Shown in pieces: positions 22,957-34,804 of a DNA stretch of 64,000 nucleotides. The position numbers and the translations under genes were made by a program. This DNA is from Deinococcus gobiensis I-0 (GTDB taxonomy: Bacteria > Deinococcota > Deinococci > Deinococcales > Deinococcaceae), in the NCBI RefSeq assembly GCF_000252445.1, contig NC_017790.1, forward strand, positions 115,001 through 179,000. Reading direction: 5' to 3'. Numbering within the stretch: position 1 is the first letter of the stretch; each line of letters opens with the position of its first letter. The notes below the pieces were generated by a model. That model searched no databases. It had not been told where the DNA came from and saw nothing but the letters and a program-made list of their open reading frames with translations.

Positions 22957-24021
22957 TCAGCCCCGCATCAGGAAATGTTCGATGATCGCGTGGTGGTCCT
23001 CGAAGAACAGGTCCGGGCCGGCCAGCGCGTCCGAGAGCGGCATCCAGAAAGCCTCGGCGGCGTCGGAGGCGGCGCGCAGGGTCGGCAGCTGCCCGATGCC
23101 CAGATCGAAATGGAAGGCGTGCGTGACCGTGCGTCCGCGCAGGCTGCGGTCGGGGTAGTCGAAGACCGCTTGCGCGCGCAGCTGCCCGGCGAGGTGGACG
23201 GCCTCGCTCAGCCCGGTCTCCTCGTGGGCCTCGCGCACGCAGCAGGCCAGGAGCGTCTCGTGCGTTTCCAGAAAGCCCCCCGGCATGGCGAGGCGCCCGC
23301 GTCCGGGCCGGCCCGCGCGCCGCACCACGAGCACGTGCCCGCTGCGGGTGATCACGGCGTCGGCCGTCACGAAGACCGGCGGATAGGGCGCCGTGGCCCA
23401 GGCGGCGCGGTACTCGCGCAGGTAGTCGTACTCGGCGCGCAGTTCGGCGTAGTCGCTTCCCTGCCGGAAGGTCTCCAGAAAGCTATGGACGGTGGGGGGC
23501 ACCATGCCGCGCACGTCCTCCAGGCGGTCCTCGAAGTAGGCGCGGCGCACGTCGGTGGCGCTCAGCGGGCTGACCACATGGGTCGGGATGAACTCCCAGG
23601 CCGGGAAGGACCGCAGGTAGTAGCTGCTCTCGTCCTTGAGGTGCCCGATCAGGGCGACGTCGCTGCTGCCGCGCGTGTACTCGGCCACGCCGCGCTGCAC
23701 CTCGCTCAGCCACAGGCTCTCGTTGTAGAAATAGTCGCGTACGTGTACGAACAGCACCCGGCTGCGCGCCACGCCCGCCCCGCGCAGCATCGCCGCGATC
23801 AGGTCCTGGCGCTCCTCGGCCGTGAAGGGATTCTTGGTGTTGCGCGCTGCCCGCGCCGAGCCGATCACCACGATCAGCTTCTGTACGCTCTGTAGGGCTT
23901 CGAGCATCACCAGCAGGTGGGCCTGATGCGGCGGCTCGAAGCGCCCGATATAGACCCCGAAGGTGCGCCGCCGCCGCGCGGGCGGGGGAGAGGCCAGGGC
24001 CGGGTCGCGGGGCGTGGTCAT
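22957..24021 (-). CDS. Bifunctional NMN adenylyltransferase / Nudix hydrolase
   Basis: 354-residue fusion for NAD metabolism. The N-terminal nucleotidyltransferase (about 20-190) has [15 protein letters not shown], with HQAH in place of the common HxGH, and [13 protein letters not shown] as the second ATP motif. The C-terminal Nudix domain (about 215-345) has the box [20 protein letters not shown] followed by TGL, matching Gx5Ex7REUxEExGU. Similar NadM-Nudix fusions combine NAD synthesis with ADP-ribose pyrophosphatase activity. The upstream region shared with the YbjN-like gene is unusually AT-rich and contains an inverted repeat. Confidence 0.93.
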   Translation of the reverse strand: MTTPRDPALASPPPARRRRTFGVYIGRFEPPHQAHLLVMLEALQSVQKLIVVIGSARAARNTKNPFTAEERQDLIAAMLRGAGVARSRVLFVHVRDYFYNESLWLSEVQRGVAEYTRGSSDVALIGHLKDESSYYLRSFPAWEFIPTHVVSPLSATDVRRAYFEDRLEDVRGMVPPTVHSFLETFRQGSDYAELRAEYDYLREYRAAWATAPYPPVFVTADAVITRSGHVLVVRRAGRPGRGRLAMPGGFLETHETLLACCVREAHEETGLSEAVHLAGQLRAQAVFDYPDRSLRGRTVTHAFHFDLGIGQLPTLRAASDAAEAFWMPLSDALAGPDLFFEDHHAIIEHFLMRG

Positions 24022-24062
24022 TCCTCATCATGTCATTCTACAAAGATGAAAATCATGAGGAA
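24021..24062. promoter_or_regulatory. Inverted repeat in AT-rich divergent promoter region
   Basis: TTCCTCAT (24021-24028) / ATGAGGAA (24055-24062), 26-nt spacer. The left arm covers the NMN adenylyltransferase start codon. A minus-strand TAGAAT at 24034-24039 is a candidate -10. Confidence 0.4.
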
Positions 24063-24117
24063 GGTGTCAAGGCGAGAATGTGGCAGGTCGGAGGCGGCCG
24101 ATACCGTACTGTGAAGT

Positions 24118-24603
24118 ATGAAAAAAATGTGGGCTGGTGCGGTGCTGGCGGCAGGTCTGACGTTCTCGGTGGCCCAGGCGGGCGGGGCGGCTCCGGTGGT
24201 GGGCGGCGCGCAGGTGCAGCCGGCGACCACGGAGTCGGTGGCGGCGACGCTGCGCGCGGCGGGCTACCGCGTGACCGTCAATCCCGCGCAGCCCGACGAG
24301 GACCCGTCGCTGAGCGTGGTGACGCCCTCGGGGCAGGACGTGGACGTCTGGCTCAGCCAGTGCCGCGCGCAGGTCTGTGACCGGGTGTCGGCCGGCCTGA
24401 GCTGGGAGGCCGGCGACGAGCCGGACCTGGAACTGCTCAACGAATGGAACGGCAACTACTACACCCAGGCCTACGTGTACGACGACAGCTACCACCTCGA
24501 CAGCAGCATGATCCTGCGCGGCGGCTACACCCGCGCGGCCCTCGTCCGCTGGATGGAACTGCTGCTCGAGGACGGCGGCGATTTCGAGGCCGAACTGGGT
24601 TGA
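24118..24603 (+). CDS. YbjN-domain protein, exported
   Basis: 161 residues. An N-terminal signal peptide (MKKMWAGAVLAAGLTFSVAQ, cleavage near AQAGG) is followed by a YbjN-type domain: VAATLRAAGYRVTVNPAQPD, VWLSQCRAQVCDRVSAGLSW and LELLNEWNGNYYTQAYVYDD. Type III chaperone-like YbjN domains are common in Deinococcus; their role is not established. There is no good Shine-Dalgarno; TACTGT (24107-24112) lies 5 nt before the ATG. Confidence 0.82.
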   Translation: MKKMWAGAVLAAGLTFSVAQAGGAAPVVGGAQVQPATTESVAATLRAAGYRVTVNPAQPDEDPSLSVVTPSGQDVDVWLSQCRAQVCDRVSAGLSWEAGDEPDLELLNEWNGNYYTQAYVYDDSYHLDSSMILRGGYTRAALVRWMELLLEDGGDFEAELG

Positions 24604-24660
24604 GGCGCGCGGGTAGACCGGGCGGCGGCGCTCGGGGCGGGGCATGCCACAATCGGGGCC

Positions 24661-25065
24661 ATGACCTCCGCCGCGCCGCGTCAGGTGGCCCTGATCGCCC
24701 ACGACAAGAAGAAACTGGAACTGGCCCTGTTCGCCCTGGCACACCGCGACGTGCTCGGGCATTTTCCGCTCGTGGCGACCGGCACGACCGGCGGCATCCT
24801 GCAAAAGCAGACGGGCCTGACGGTCGAGCGGGTGCTGTCGGGGCCGCTGGGCGGCGACCAGCAGATCGGCGCGCGGCTGGCCGAGGAACGCGTGCTCGCC
24901 GTGTTCTTCTTCCGCGACCCGCTGACCGCGCAGCCGCATGAACCCGACGTGTCGGCGCTCGTGCGGCTGTGCGACGTACACGACATTCCCCTGGCGACCA
25001 ACCCGGCCTCGGCCGAAGCGCTCGTGTTGTGGCTGCGCCGCCAGGTGCCCGGCGCGCAGGACTGA
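24661..25065 (+). CDS. mgsA: Methylglyoxal synthase
   Basis: 134 residues. Converts dihydroxyacetone phosphate to methylglyoxal and phosphate, a bypass of lower glycolysis when phosphate is scarce. The phosphate-binding start [16 protein letters not shown], the ATGTTGGIL turn, the catalytic [11 protein letters not shown] with its aspartate, and [20 protein letters not shown] are all present. CACAAT (24648-24653) lies 7 nt before the ATG, so it is probably leaderless. Palindromes follow the gene. Confidence 0.95.
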   Translation: MTSAAPRQVALIAHDKKKLELALFALAHRDVLGHFPLVATGTTGGILQKQTGLTVERVLSGPLGGDQQIGARLAEERVLAVFFFRDPLTAQPHEPDVSALVRLCDVHDIPLATNPASAEALVLWLRRQVPGAQD

Positions 25066-25090
25066 CCGCCCTCTGCGGCCGTCCGGTCTG

Positions 25091-25144
25091 GCCGGCTCCG
25101 GAGCCGGCAGCTGTTTTGCGTGCCAGCACGCCAGAAACAGCTGC
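25091..25144. terminator. Tandem palindromes after mgsA
   Basis: GCCGGCTCCGGAGCCGGC (25091-25108) is a perfect 18-bp palindrome. It is followed directly by GCAGCTGTTT (25107-25116) / AAACAGCTGC (25135-25144), which encloses GCGTG (25118-25122) / CACGC (25127-25131). Together they make a strong double hairpin that probably ends mgsA transcription. Confidence 0.55.
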
Positions 25145-25195
25145 GGCAGGTCAGTGAGTGTTAAGTTTGATTCGTGTGTGGGACTCCCCCTGACC

Positions 25196-25201
25196 TATAG
25201 T
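25196..25201 (+). promoter_or_regulatory. -10 box of the PP2C phosphatase gene (leaderless)
   Basis: TATAGT ends 7 nt before ATG 25209. TTGATT (25167-25172) is too far upstream (23-nt spacer) to be a normal -35. Confidence 0.65.
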
Positions 25202-25208
25202 GGGACGG

Positions 25209-26288
25209 ATGCGGCCCCCGCCAGCGCCTCTGATGTCGTCCGGTGTGCTTACGGACGTGGGGCGTCAGCGGGTCGGGGGCGTGAATCAGGACGCGGCGGT
25301 GGCGCTCGATCTGCCGCAGGGCGGGTTGTACGCGGTCGCCGACGGCATGGGGGGGCACGCCGCCGGCGAACTGGCGGCCAACCTCGCGCTCGACACCCTG
25401 ACCCAGCATTTTCTCGACAGCCGGGGACCGGCTCCCGAGCGGCTGGCCGGGGCCGTGCAGGCGGCCAATCTCGCGGTGGTGCGCCACGCGGTGGGCGAGT
25501 CGGTGGGCATGGGCACCACGCTCCTGGCGGCGCTCGTGGACCGGGGCGCGGTGCTGATCGCCCACGTGGGCGACTCACGCGCCTACCTGCTGCGCGGCGG
25601 TGAACTCCAGCGCCTCACCGACGACCATTCCTGGGTGGCCGAACAGGTGCGCCTGGGTTTCCTGACCGAGGAAGAGGCCCGCCATCACCAGTGGAAGAGT
25701 GTGGTGAGCAACGCCCTGGGCGGCGAGGAACGGGTGCGCCTGGAACTGTTCGGCCTGCCGCTGCGGTCCGGTGACCGTCTCCTGCTGTGCAGCGACGGCC
25801 TGAGCGGCGTGGTGGACGGCCCGGCGCTCGAAAGTCTGCTGTCGCGCTCCGACGACCCCGAACAGCTCGCGCGGGTGCTGATCAACGCCGCCAACGATGC
25901 GGGAGGGCCCGACAACATCACGGCGGTGGTCGTGGACATCGCCCGCGACGCCGGCCTGCCCCGCTACGCCCTGCCCGAGCGCAGCGGCAACGGGCCGGAA
26001 TACGTGGACGTGCTGCTCAACAGCCGCCGGGGCAGCAGCATGCTGACCTACCTGCTGCTCACGCTGGGGTACTTCACGCTGCTGGGGGTCATCCTGATTC
26101 CCGAGCACCGGACCGTGAGCGCGTTGCTGGGCCTGGGGCTGCTCGTGGCGGTGCTGGCGGGGCAGCGGTGGCTCCAGGCCCGGTCGCGCCCCGCACCGCG
26201 CCAGCCGGGCCGCGTCGCCGGGCGGCTGAGCGGCGCCCGTGCCAGCCGCGCCGCCGGGCCGGACGAGCGCCCCCGCGACCTGGGCTAG
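25209..26288 (+). CDS. PP2C-family serine/threonine protein phosphatase, membrane-anchored
   Basis: 359 residues. Removes phosphate from Ser/Thr residues, opposing Hanks-type kinases. The cytoplasmic catalytic domain (about 8-245) has [29 protein letters not shown] with the metal-binding [34 protein letters not shown] and [12 protein letters not shown]. Two membrane helices follow ([38 protein letters not shown]) and a short Arg/Pro-rich tail. ATG 25209 was chosen from the -10 spacing; a GTG at 25200 is in frame. The cognate kinase is not in the window. Confidence 0.94.
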   Translation: MRPPPAPLMSSGVLTDVGRQRVGGVNQDAAVALDLPQGGLYAVADGMGGHAAGELAANLALDTLTQHFLDSRGPAPERLAGAVQAANLAVVRHAVGESVGMGTTLLAALVDRGAVLIAHVGDSRAYLLRGGELQRLTDDHSWVAEQVRLGFLTEEEARHHQWKSVVSNALGGEERVRLELFGLPLRSGDRLLLCSDGLSGVVDGPALESLLSRSDDPEQLARVLINAANDAGGPDNITAVVVDIARDAGLPRYALPERSGNGPEYVDVLLNSRRGSSMLTYLLLTLGYFTLLGVILIPEHRTVSALLGLGLLVAVLAGQRWLQARSRPAPRQPGRVAGRLSGARASRAAGPDERPRDLG

Positions 26289-26330
26289 CCCGGTGCGTGG
26301 CCCCCGGACTCGGCGGGCTACAGTGTGCGC

Positions 26331-26708
26331 ATGAAAGAGATCATCCAGACCCCGGACGCCCCCGCCGCCATCGGTCCCTACAGCCAGGCGGTGCGCTTCG
26401 GCAATCTGGTCGTGACCAGCGGCCAGATTCCCCTGACGGCCAGCGGCGAGCTTGTCGAGGGCGGCGTCGAGGCCCAGACGCGCCAGGTCATCGAGAATCT
26501 GCGCGCCGTGTTGCAGGCGGCCGGGACCGATCTCGACCGTGTGGTCAAGACGACCGTGTTCCTGGCCGACATGAACGAGTTCTCGGTCATGAACAGCGTC
26601 TATGAGCAGGCCTTCTCCGCGCCCTACCCGGCGCGCAGCACCGTGCAGGTGGCCCGGCTGCCGCGCGACGTGCGGGTCGAGATCGAGGTGCTGGCCGAAC
26701 TGCACTGA
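26331..26708 (+). CDS. RidA family reactive enamine/imine deaminase
   Basis: 125 residues. RidA proteins hydrolyse reactive 2-aminoacrylate and related imines released by PLP enzymes. Hallmarks: [53 protein letters not shown] and the C-terminal [20 protein letters not shown], whose arginine binds the substrate carboxylate. TACAGT (26319-26324) lies 6 nt before ATG 26331; a GTG at 26325 is in frame but too close to the -10. Confidence 0.95.
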   Translation: MKEIIQTPDAPAAIGPYSQAVRFGNLVVTSGQIPLTASGELVEGGVEAQTRQVIENLRAVLQAAGTDLDRVVKTTVFLADMNEFSVMNSVYEQAFSAPYPARSTVQVARLPRDVRVEIEVLAELH

Positions 26709-26872
26709 GCGCCGGGCCGTGCAGGGCCACAGGGGCCGCCCGCCGGGGAAACGTCCGGCCGGGTGGCCCCCTGCCCTGTCCGGGGCTCCGTCCCTGGGCA
26801 GCCCCTGTCCGTTCGCGCGGAGAGATCGGCACTTTGTGCCTCCGCTCTTGGCGCGGCGCGGGGTTTCGTGAC

Positions 26873-27718
26873 ATGGTGGCGGACGTGGTTGTCCTGCCTG
26901 TCCGCTTCGAGCGGAGTCCCCGGTTGCATGCGATGCTCAGCGAAGTGCCCTACAGCGTGGGCACCCGCGTGGTGGTGCAGGGCAAACGCGGCCCGGAAGT
27001 CGCCACGGTGCGCGGCGAGGCGACCGACCCCGACCCGCGCGGCCGCTACGGGGCGGTGCTGCGCGAGGCCAGCCCCGAGGACCGTGCCCAGTGGGACGAC
27101 CTGCACCGCCGGGGCGAGGATATCAAGTGGCTGCTGCGGGCCCGCGCCCGCGAGCGCGCCCTGAAAGTCAAGCTCGTGGCGGTCGAGTTCACGCTCGACG
27201 AGAGCCTCGTCACCGTGAGCTACAGCGCCGACGAACGCATCGAACTCGGGGGCCTGATCGGCGAACTGCGCGAGCACACCCGCGCCCGCGTGAACTTCGC
27301 CGCCATAGGCCCGCGCGAGCAGGCGCAGATGATCGGCACGCTGGGGGCCTGCGGACGCGAAAACTGTTCGAGCAACCATCTCCAGGACTTCGCCCCCGTC
27401 AGCATCCGCATGGCGCGCGACCAGCAGCTTCCGCTGAACCCCGAGAAACTGAGCGGGCCGTGCGGGCGCCTGCTGTGCTGCCTCCAGTTCGAGCACACCC
27501 AGTACCTCGAACTGCTGGCCGACCTGCCGCGCAAGAACGCCAAGGTCTGCCACGAGGGCAGCGGGGCCTGCGGCAAAGTGACCAAGCTGCACCCCCTGGC
27601 CGGCACGGTGGACGTGCAGACCGACCAGGGGCCGCTGTACGGCGTGCCCGCCTCCGAACTGCGCCGCGACGGGCCGGCTGCCCCTGCCCGCGCGCCCGCC
27701 CCCGACCCCGAGGCCTGA
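26873..27718 (+). CDS. PSP1 domain protein, RicT-like
   Basis: 281 residues. The PSP1 domain begins [34 protein letters not shown]. Conserved cysteines occur in [33 protein letters not shown] and [11 protein letters not shown]. In Bacillus RicT the equivalent cysteines help bind iron-sulfur clusters in a complex that affects mRNA maturation, and here the gene lies directly upstream of pnp, which is suggestive but not proof. ATG 26873 was preferred over 26834. The 164-base gap upstream shows no gene. Confidence 0.88.
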   Translation: MVADVVVLPVRFERSPRLHAMLSEVPYSVGTRVVVQGKRGPEVATVRGEATDPDPRGRYGAVLREASPEDRAQWDDLHRRGEDIKWLLRARARERALKVKLVAVEFTLDESLVTVSYSADERIELGGLIGELREHTRARVNFAAIGPREQAQMIGTLGACGRENCSSNHLQDFAPVSIRMARDQQLPLNPEKLSGPCGRLLCCLQFEHTQYLELLADLPRKNAKVCHEGSGACGKVTKLHPLAGTVDVQTDQGPLYGVPASELRRDGPAAPARAPAPDPEA

Positions 27719-27772
27719 GCGCCCGGAACCGGGCTGGTCTCCGAACATCCTTTCGGGGTGGCCCCTGCGGGC

Positions 27773-27778
27773 TACACT
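27773..27778 (+). promoter_or_regulatory. -10 box of pnp (leaderless)
   Basis: TACACT ends 8 nt before ATG 27787. No Shine-Dalgarno is present. pnp therefore appears to lack the long autoregulatory leader known from E. coli pnp. Confidence 0.6.
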
Positions 27779-27786
27779 GCTTCCAT

Positions 27787-29970
<2,184 letters not shown>

Positions 29971-29990
29971 GCTTCTCCGCCACCCGTCCT

Positions 29991-30015
29991 GCCTCCCCCG
30001 TCGGGGAGGCCTTTT
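29991..30015 (+). terminator. Rho-independent terminator after pnp
   Basis: GCCTCCCC (29991-29998) / GGGGAGGC (30003-30010), 4-nt loop, then CTTTT. The remaining ~135 bases to the DinB gene show no feature. Confidence 0.85.
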
Positions 30016-30149
30016 CGTGAGGTGCGCCGGGCGCAGCTAGATCCCTGTACAGAGTTGGGGAGAGGCCAGACGCAGGGCGGGCTGGGGGCCGTGCTGGGGG
30101 CGGAGCACCTGACCTCGGCGACCTGCGGGGTGGGCAACGTTGCGGGAGA

Positions 30150-30727
30150 TTATTCCGGCGCCGTGAAGTCTTCGGGGTCCAGACTGTCGGCGAAATCGGT
30201 GCCCGCGGCGGAGGGCGCGACCTGCGGGCGCGCGAAGCGCAGGTAGTCCAGCCAGGGCGGCGTGTGGCCCTGCTGGCGCACGAGCAGCGTGATCTGGGCG
30301 ACGTGCCGGACCTCGTGGGTCATGACGTGCCAGAACAGCTGCTCCAGGGTCACGGTGTCGCTCTCGGGGTCGTCGTGGACGAGTTTGACGCGCCGCGAGA
30401 GGTCAGGGGCGGTCCCGAGGTACCGCTGCGTCATCTCGCCGATTTCCCGGCCGTAATCGATGATCCAGGCCAGGGAATACTGTCCGGCCTGCGGGCGCAC
30501 CCAGTCGTGGGGGTAGCGCTGCGCCACACCTACGCCGTCGCCGCGCGCCACCGCGTGAATCCAGTGGTCCTCGACATCGCTGACATGCAGCAGCAGGTCC
30601 TTGACGCTGTGAAAGCGGTCGCCCGGTCCGATGACGTCGCGGTCGAGGTCTTCCGGCGGCAGCGCCCGCAAGAAGTCCCAGAGCTGGGCGCGCGAGGCCG
30701 CGAGGTAGGCGTAGTACTCGGGGACGT

Positions 30728-30731
<4 letters not shown>
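30150..30731 (-). CDS. DinB superfamily protein
   Basis: 193 residues, four-helix-bundle metalloprotein family expanded in Deinococcus; enzymatic role unknown (some relatives are thiol transferases). Likely metal-binding histidines are in [19 protein letters not shown] and [15 protein letters not shown]. The start is a GTG at 30731 that overlaps the dus stop codon in the sequence GTGA, so translation is coupled to dus. Confidence 0.87.
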
Positions 30732-31768
<1,037 letters not shown>

Positions 31769-31953
31769 ATCCCATCAGCATACCCTGCCTGCCCCCCCAG
31801 CCGGGTGAAGACACACTGAACTGGCCCTGAACACGAATGGACAAGGAAAGCGGGAAGGTGGGCGCTATGCTCGGCTCGTCCGGTCCCCCCACCCGTGGTC
31901 CCGGCGGCTCCGTCCCGGCGCCGCACGACCGTCATGCCCAGGCCCGACCGGAC

Positions 31954-31961
31954 GGAGGAAG
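31954..31961 (+). promoter_or_regulatory. Ribosome binding site that sets a TTG start
   Basis: GGAGGAAG lies 7 nt before TTG 31969 and is the best Shine-Dalgarno in this region, whereas the upstream in-frame ATG at 31837 has none. Confidence 0.65.
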
Positions 31962-31968
31962 ACCGATT

Positions 31969-32478
31969 TTGGACGTCACGCCGATGGCGCTGCACCACGC
32001 GCCGATTCTGCATACCATCTACCAGGCCACGCCCGGCTATTTCGCGCTGCTCGGGTCGCGGGTGCCCAGCATCAGCGAGGTCCAGGGCGAGATCGCCTCG
32101 GCCCTGAGCGACCCCCGGCGCCGGCTGGAACTGCTGCACGACGAGCGGGGCCGCCTCGTGGGGCTGCTGGACTACAAGTGCGATTACCCACAGCCCGGCG
32201 ACGTGACCATCAACCTCCTGATGATCTGCGAGCAGTGGCAAAACGCCGGGCGGGGCGGTCAGGTCGTGCGCGAACTCGAAGCGCGTCTGCCGCCGGGCAC
32301 GCGCCGGGTTCTGGCGAGCGTGCTGGGCGACAACCCGCGCGGCGCACGCTTCTGGGCGCGCCTGGGCTACCGCTTCGCCCTCGATGCCCGCCCCGCGATG
32401 ACGTGGTACGCCAAGACCCTGCGCGGACCCGAGCAGGACGGGGCGCTGGCCGGGGACCTGAGCGCCGCGCTGGGGTAG
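31969..32478 (+). CDS. GNAT family N-acetyltransferase (TTG start)
   Basis: 169 residues from TTG 31969. The fold runs from [20 protein letters not shown] through [40 protein letters not shown] (the Q/RxxGxG/A acetyl-CoA loop variant) and [20 protein letters not shown]. Substrate unknown. A TATGCT sequence at 31867-31872 could be the -10, giving a ~90-nt leader, and GGAGGAAG selects the TTG. An ATG at 31837 would add 44 residues of low-complexity sequence and would need another promoter. Starts just before argB but the latter has its own -10. Confidence 0.8.
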   Translation: MDVTPMALHHAPILHTIYQATPGYFALLGSRVPSISEVQGEIASALSDPRRRLELLHDERGRLVGLLDYKCDYPQPGDVTINLLMICEQWQNAGRGGQVVRELEARLPPGTRRVLASVLGDNPRGARFWARLGYRFALDARPAMTWYAKTLRGPEQDGALAGDLSAALG

Positions 32479-32496
32479 ACCCGCCGCCCGGTCCCC

Positions 32497-32502
32497 TACA
32501 AT
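32497..32502 (+). promoter_or_regulatory. -10 box of argB (leaderless)
   Basis: TACAAT ends 7 nt before ATG 32510, inside the 31-base gap after the GNAT gene. Confidence 0.65.
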
Positions 32503-32509
32503 TCCGGAC

Positions 32510-33259
32510 ATGATCGTGAAGTACGGCGGCAACGCCATGAAGAGCCTGGAACTGCGGCGCGCGGTGGCGGCCGAGATCGCCGCCCTGCGCGCCGAATATG
32601 CGCTCGTGGTGGTCCACGGCGGCGGGCCCGTGATCGAGCGCGAACTCGCGGCGCGCGGCGTGCCGAGCGAGTTCCGGGACGGGCTGCGGGTCACGACCCC
32701 CAGGGCGATGGACGTGGTCGAGCTGGCCCTGACCCGCCTGGGCAAGGAACTCGCGCAGGACCTGGGTCACGCGGTCGGCCTGACCGGGCGCGACGACACC
32801 CTGCTGCGGGCCGAGGTGCTGGCCCCGGAGCTGGGCCGGGTGGGGCGCGTGACCGGCGTGAACGCCGGGCTGCTGCGCGCGCTGCTGGGCGCGGGCCTGA
32901 CCCCGGTGGTCGGCAGCGTGGCCCAGGGCGAGGACGGCGGCATGCTCAACGTCAACGCCGACACCGCCGCCGGAGCGGTGGCCGGGGCGCTGGGGGAGGG
33001 CATCATCTTCCTGACCGACGTGGACGGCGTGTACCGCGCCTACCCGGACCCGGCGACCCGCGCGGCGCAGCTCACGCGCGCCGAGGCCGAGGCGGGCATC
33101 GCGGCGGGCTGGATCGCCGGCGGCATGATCCCGAAGGTGCGCGCGGCCCTGGACGCCCTGGAGCGGGGCGCGCCCTTTGCCACCATCGCCAGCGGCATGA
33201 CGGCCGGGGTGCTGGCGGCGGCGGCGCGCGGCGAGGCGGGCACGCGGCTGGTGCCCTGA
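32510..33259 (+). CDS. argB: Acetylglutamate kinase
   Basis: 249 residues, amino acid kinase fold, on the short side for ArgB. Phosphorylates N-acetylglutamate in arginine synthesis. Key motifs: [68 protein letters not shown] and [19 protein letters not shown]. Members of this phylum also encode a related LysZ (acetylaminoadipate kinase) for lysine synthesis; the GGGPVI and [11 protein letters not shown] sequences favour ArgB. No other arginine genes are adjacent. Confidence 0.9.
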   Translation: MIVKYGGNAMKSLELRRAVAAEIAALRAEYALVVVHGGGPVIERELAARGVPSEFRDGLRVTTPRAMDVVELALTRLGKELAQDLGHAVGLTGRDDTLLRAEVLAPELGRVGRVTGVNAGLLRALLGAGLTPVVGSVAQGEDGGMLNVNADTAAGAVAGALGEGIIFLTDVDGVYRAYPDPATRAAQLTRAEAEAGIAAGWIAGGMIPKVRAALDALERGAPFATIASGMTAGVLAAAARGEAGTRLVP

Positions 33260-33403
33260 TACGAACTTCGAATGATTCCGGTGCATCGCCGCAAGTCTCC
33301 GGTCGGAGCGGGCAGGCTTGCCCAGGCGAGCGGTCAAGCGTCGTCATCGGCGCTGCTCTGACCAAGACCGTCCATTCTGCCGGGGAAGCGAGTAGAAGGA
33401 AAG

Positions 33404-33473
33404 ACAGGATGGCGGCGACGCAAACTCCTCTCGGTGGGTTGTCCGAGAGGAGGTGGAACCAGAGCCATCCTGT
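33404..33473. ncRNA. Candidate structured element (nested hairpins) between argB and GNAT
   Basis: Outer arms ACAGGATGGC (33404-33413) / GCCATCCTGT (33464-33473) enclose, across a symmetric 11/11-nt internal loop, inner arms CTCCTCTCG (33425-33433) / CGAGAGGAG (33444-33452) with a 10-nt loop. The genes on both sides converge on it. No T-run. It may be a small RNA, a bidirectional terminator or a remnant repeat. The preceding ~140 bases contain nothing else I recognise except a short motif at 33261. Confidence 0.45.
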
Positions 33474-33485
33474 ATGAGCTGGGCC

Positions 33486-34052
33486 TCACTGCACGCGGCT
33501 GAAGATCAGGGTATCGCGCAGGTGCAGGGGGTGGTCGGCCGCCACGGCGTCGTTGACCAGCCGGGCGTCGAGGGTGTAGCCCAGCGCGGCGGGGATGCGG
33601 GCGCTGCGCCCATTGGCCGCGTCGCAGCGGATTTCCAGGCGGCGAAAGTGCAGCCGTTCCAGCCCCAGCTCCGTAAGGGCGGCCGTCACCTCGCGCGCGT
33701 AGCCCTGCCCGGTATGGGCGGTGGCGATCCAGTAGCCGATCTCGCCCTTGGGCACGCGCCAGTCGAGGGCGTGGTACCCGCTGCTGCCCACGATCTCGGT
33801 GCCCTGGGCGTTCCAGACGTGGTAGCGCAGGCTCTCGCGCGTGGCGAAGGCCGCCGCCGCCGCCCGCAGGTTGTCGCGGGTGCCAGACAGGTCCTGGGGC
33901 GACTGCGCCCAGACCATCCAGCGCCGCAGCTCGGGCAGCGAGGCGTCGCGCGCCGCCATCAGGGCTTCGGCGTCGGCCTCGGCGGGGCGGCGCAGCCACA
34001 GCCGCGCGGTGCGCAGTTCGTCGGGAATGTCGGGCTGCGGGGGAAAGGTCAT
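33486..34052 (-). CDS. GNAT family acetyltransferase (RimJ/RimL-like)
   Basis: 188 residues. Typical of the Acetyltransf_3 group that acetylates protein N-termini or small molecules: LRTARLWLRRPAEADAEALM, VGSSGYHALDWRVPKGEIGY, WIATAHTGQGYAREVTAALT (acetyl-CoA loop HTGQGYA) and RRLEIRCDAANGRSARIPAA. Substrate unknown. ATG 34052 was chosen; upstream CATGAT ends 6 nt before it. It is convergent with argB and overlaps nothing. Confidence 0.9.
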   Translation of the reverse strand: MTFPPQPDIPDELRTARLWLRRPAEADAEALMAARDASLPELRRWMVWAQSPQDLSGTRDNLRAAAAAFATRESLRYHVWNAQGTEIVGSSGYHALDWRVPKGEIGYWIATAHTGQGYAREVTAALTELGLERLHFRRLEIRCDAANGRSARIPAALGYTLDARLVNDAVAADHPLHLRDTLIFSRVQ

Positions 34053-34059
34053 GGGGCCA

Positions 34060-34680
34060 TCATGCCCCACTGCCGCCCGCCGCCTGACTGCGCTTGCGCC
34101 GCACGAACCACACCACGGCGGCGACCACCAGCACGCCCAGGATGATCTTGGAGGCGGGGCCGACATACTGCTCGACGCGGTCGTAGTTCTCGCCCAGCAC
34201 GTAGCCCGCGCCCGCCAGCACCGAGGCCCACAGCGCCGAGCCGATGGCGCTGTAGATCAGGAACTTGGGCAGCGGCATCTCGCTCATGCCGGCCGGCAGG
34301 CTCAGCAGGCTGCGGATGCCCGGCACCATGCGCCCGAACAGCACCGCGCCCGTGCCGTGGCGGTCGAACCAGTCGTCGGCCTTGCGGATGTCCTTGCCCG
34401 ACATGGTCAGCCACTTTCCGTACTTGTCGGCCCAGGCGACCAGCCGCTCTTCTCCGAAAGCCCGCCCCACGTAGTACAGCGGCAGGGTGCCGATGACGCT
34501 GCCCAGCGTGCCCATCAGGACCACCAGGAAGATGTTCAGGTCGCCGCGCGAGGCCGCGAAGCCCGCCGAGGGCATGATCAGCTCGCTGGGAATCGGTGGA
34601 AAGACGTTTTCCAGGATCATCAGCAGCAGGATGCCCAGATAGCCCATGCTGTCCATCAGGTTCTGTACCCATTGCGCCAT
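34060..34680 (-). CDS. DedA family membrane protein
   Basis: 206 residues. DedA/VTT proteins are membrane transporters implicated in recycling undecaprenyl phosphate or phospholipid flipping. MGYLGILLLMILENVFPPIP, SELIMPSAGFAASRG and GRMVPGIRSLLSLPAGM (the conserved F/GRxxPxxR region) are present with 4-5 hydrophobic helices and a basic C-terminus (RRKRSQ). TACTCT (34688-34693, minus) lies 7 nt before the ATG, so the mRNA is probably leaderless. Confidence 0.93.
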   Translation of the reverse strand: MAQWVQNLMDSMGYLGILLLMILENVFPPIPSELIMPSAGFAASRGDLNIFLVVLMGTLGSVIGTLPLYYVGRAFGEERLVAWADKYGKWLTMSGKDIRKADDWFDRHGTGAVLFGRMVPGIRSLLSLPAGMSEMPLPKFLIYSAIGSALWASVLAGAGYVLGENYDRVEQYVGPASKIILGVLVVAAVVWFVRRKRSQAAGGSGA

Positions 34681-34791
34681 ACTCCGCAGAGTACCCGTCC
34701 GGCCCCCGTCCGGGCGTCCCGCGAAAGGGAAGGGCCGGCGAGCCTCAAGATTCGGTCAGGTCGGCGCACGCCCCGCTGACGTCCCGGCTCC

Positions 34792-34797
34792 TACACT
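34792..34797 (+). promoter_or_regulatory. -10 box of the HAD hydrolase gene (leaderless)
   Basis: TACACT ends 7 nt before ATG 34805. This box and the DedA box (34688-34693) are divergent and about 100 bp apart. Confidence 0.6.
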
Positions 34798-34804
34798 GCC
34801 CGTC

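Noticed and set aside
24029..24045. Possible second RDRM near TCATGTCATTCTACAAA
   Set aside because: Only about 11 of 17 positions match and the right half of the palindrome is lost.
27091..27786. Upstream extension of pnp
   Set aside because: It overlaps the PSP1 gene in another frame; PNPase homology and the -10 box place the start at 27787.
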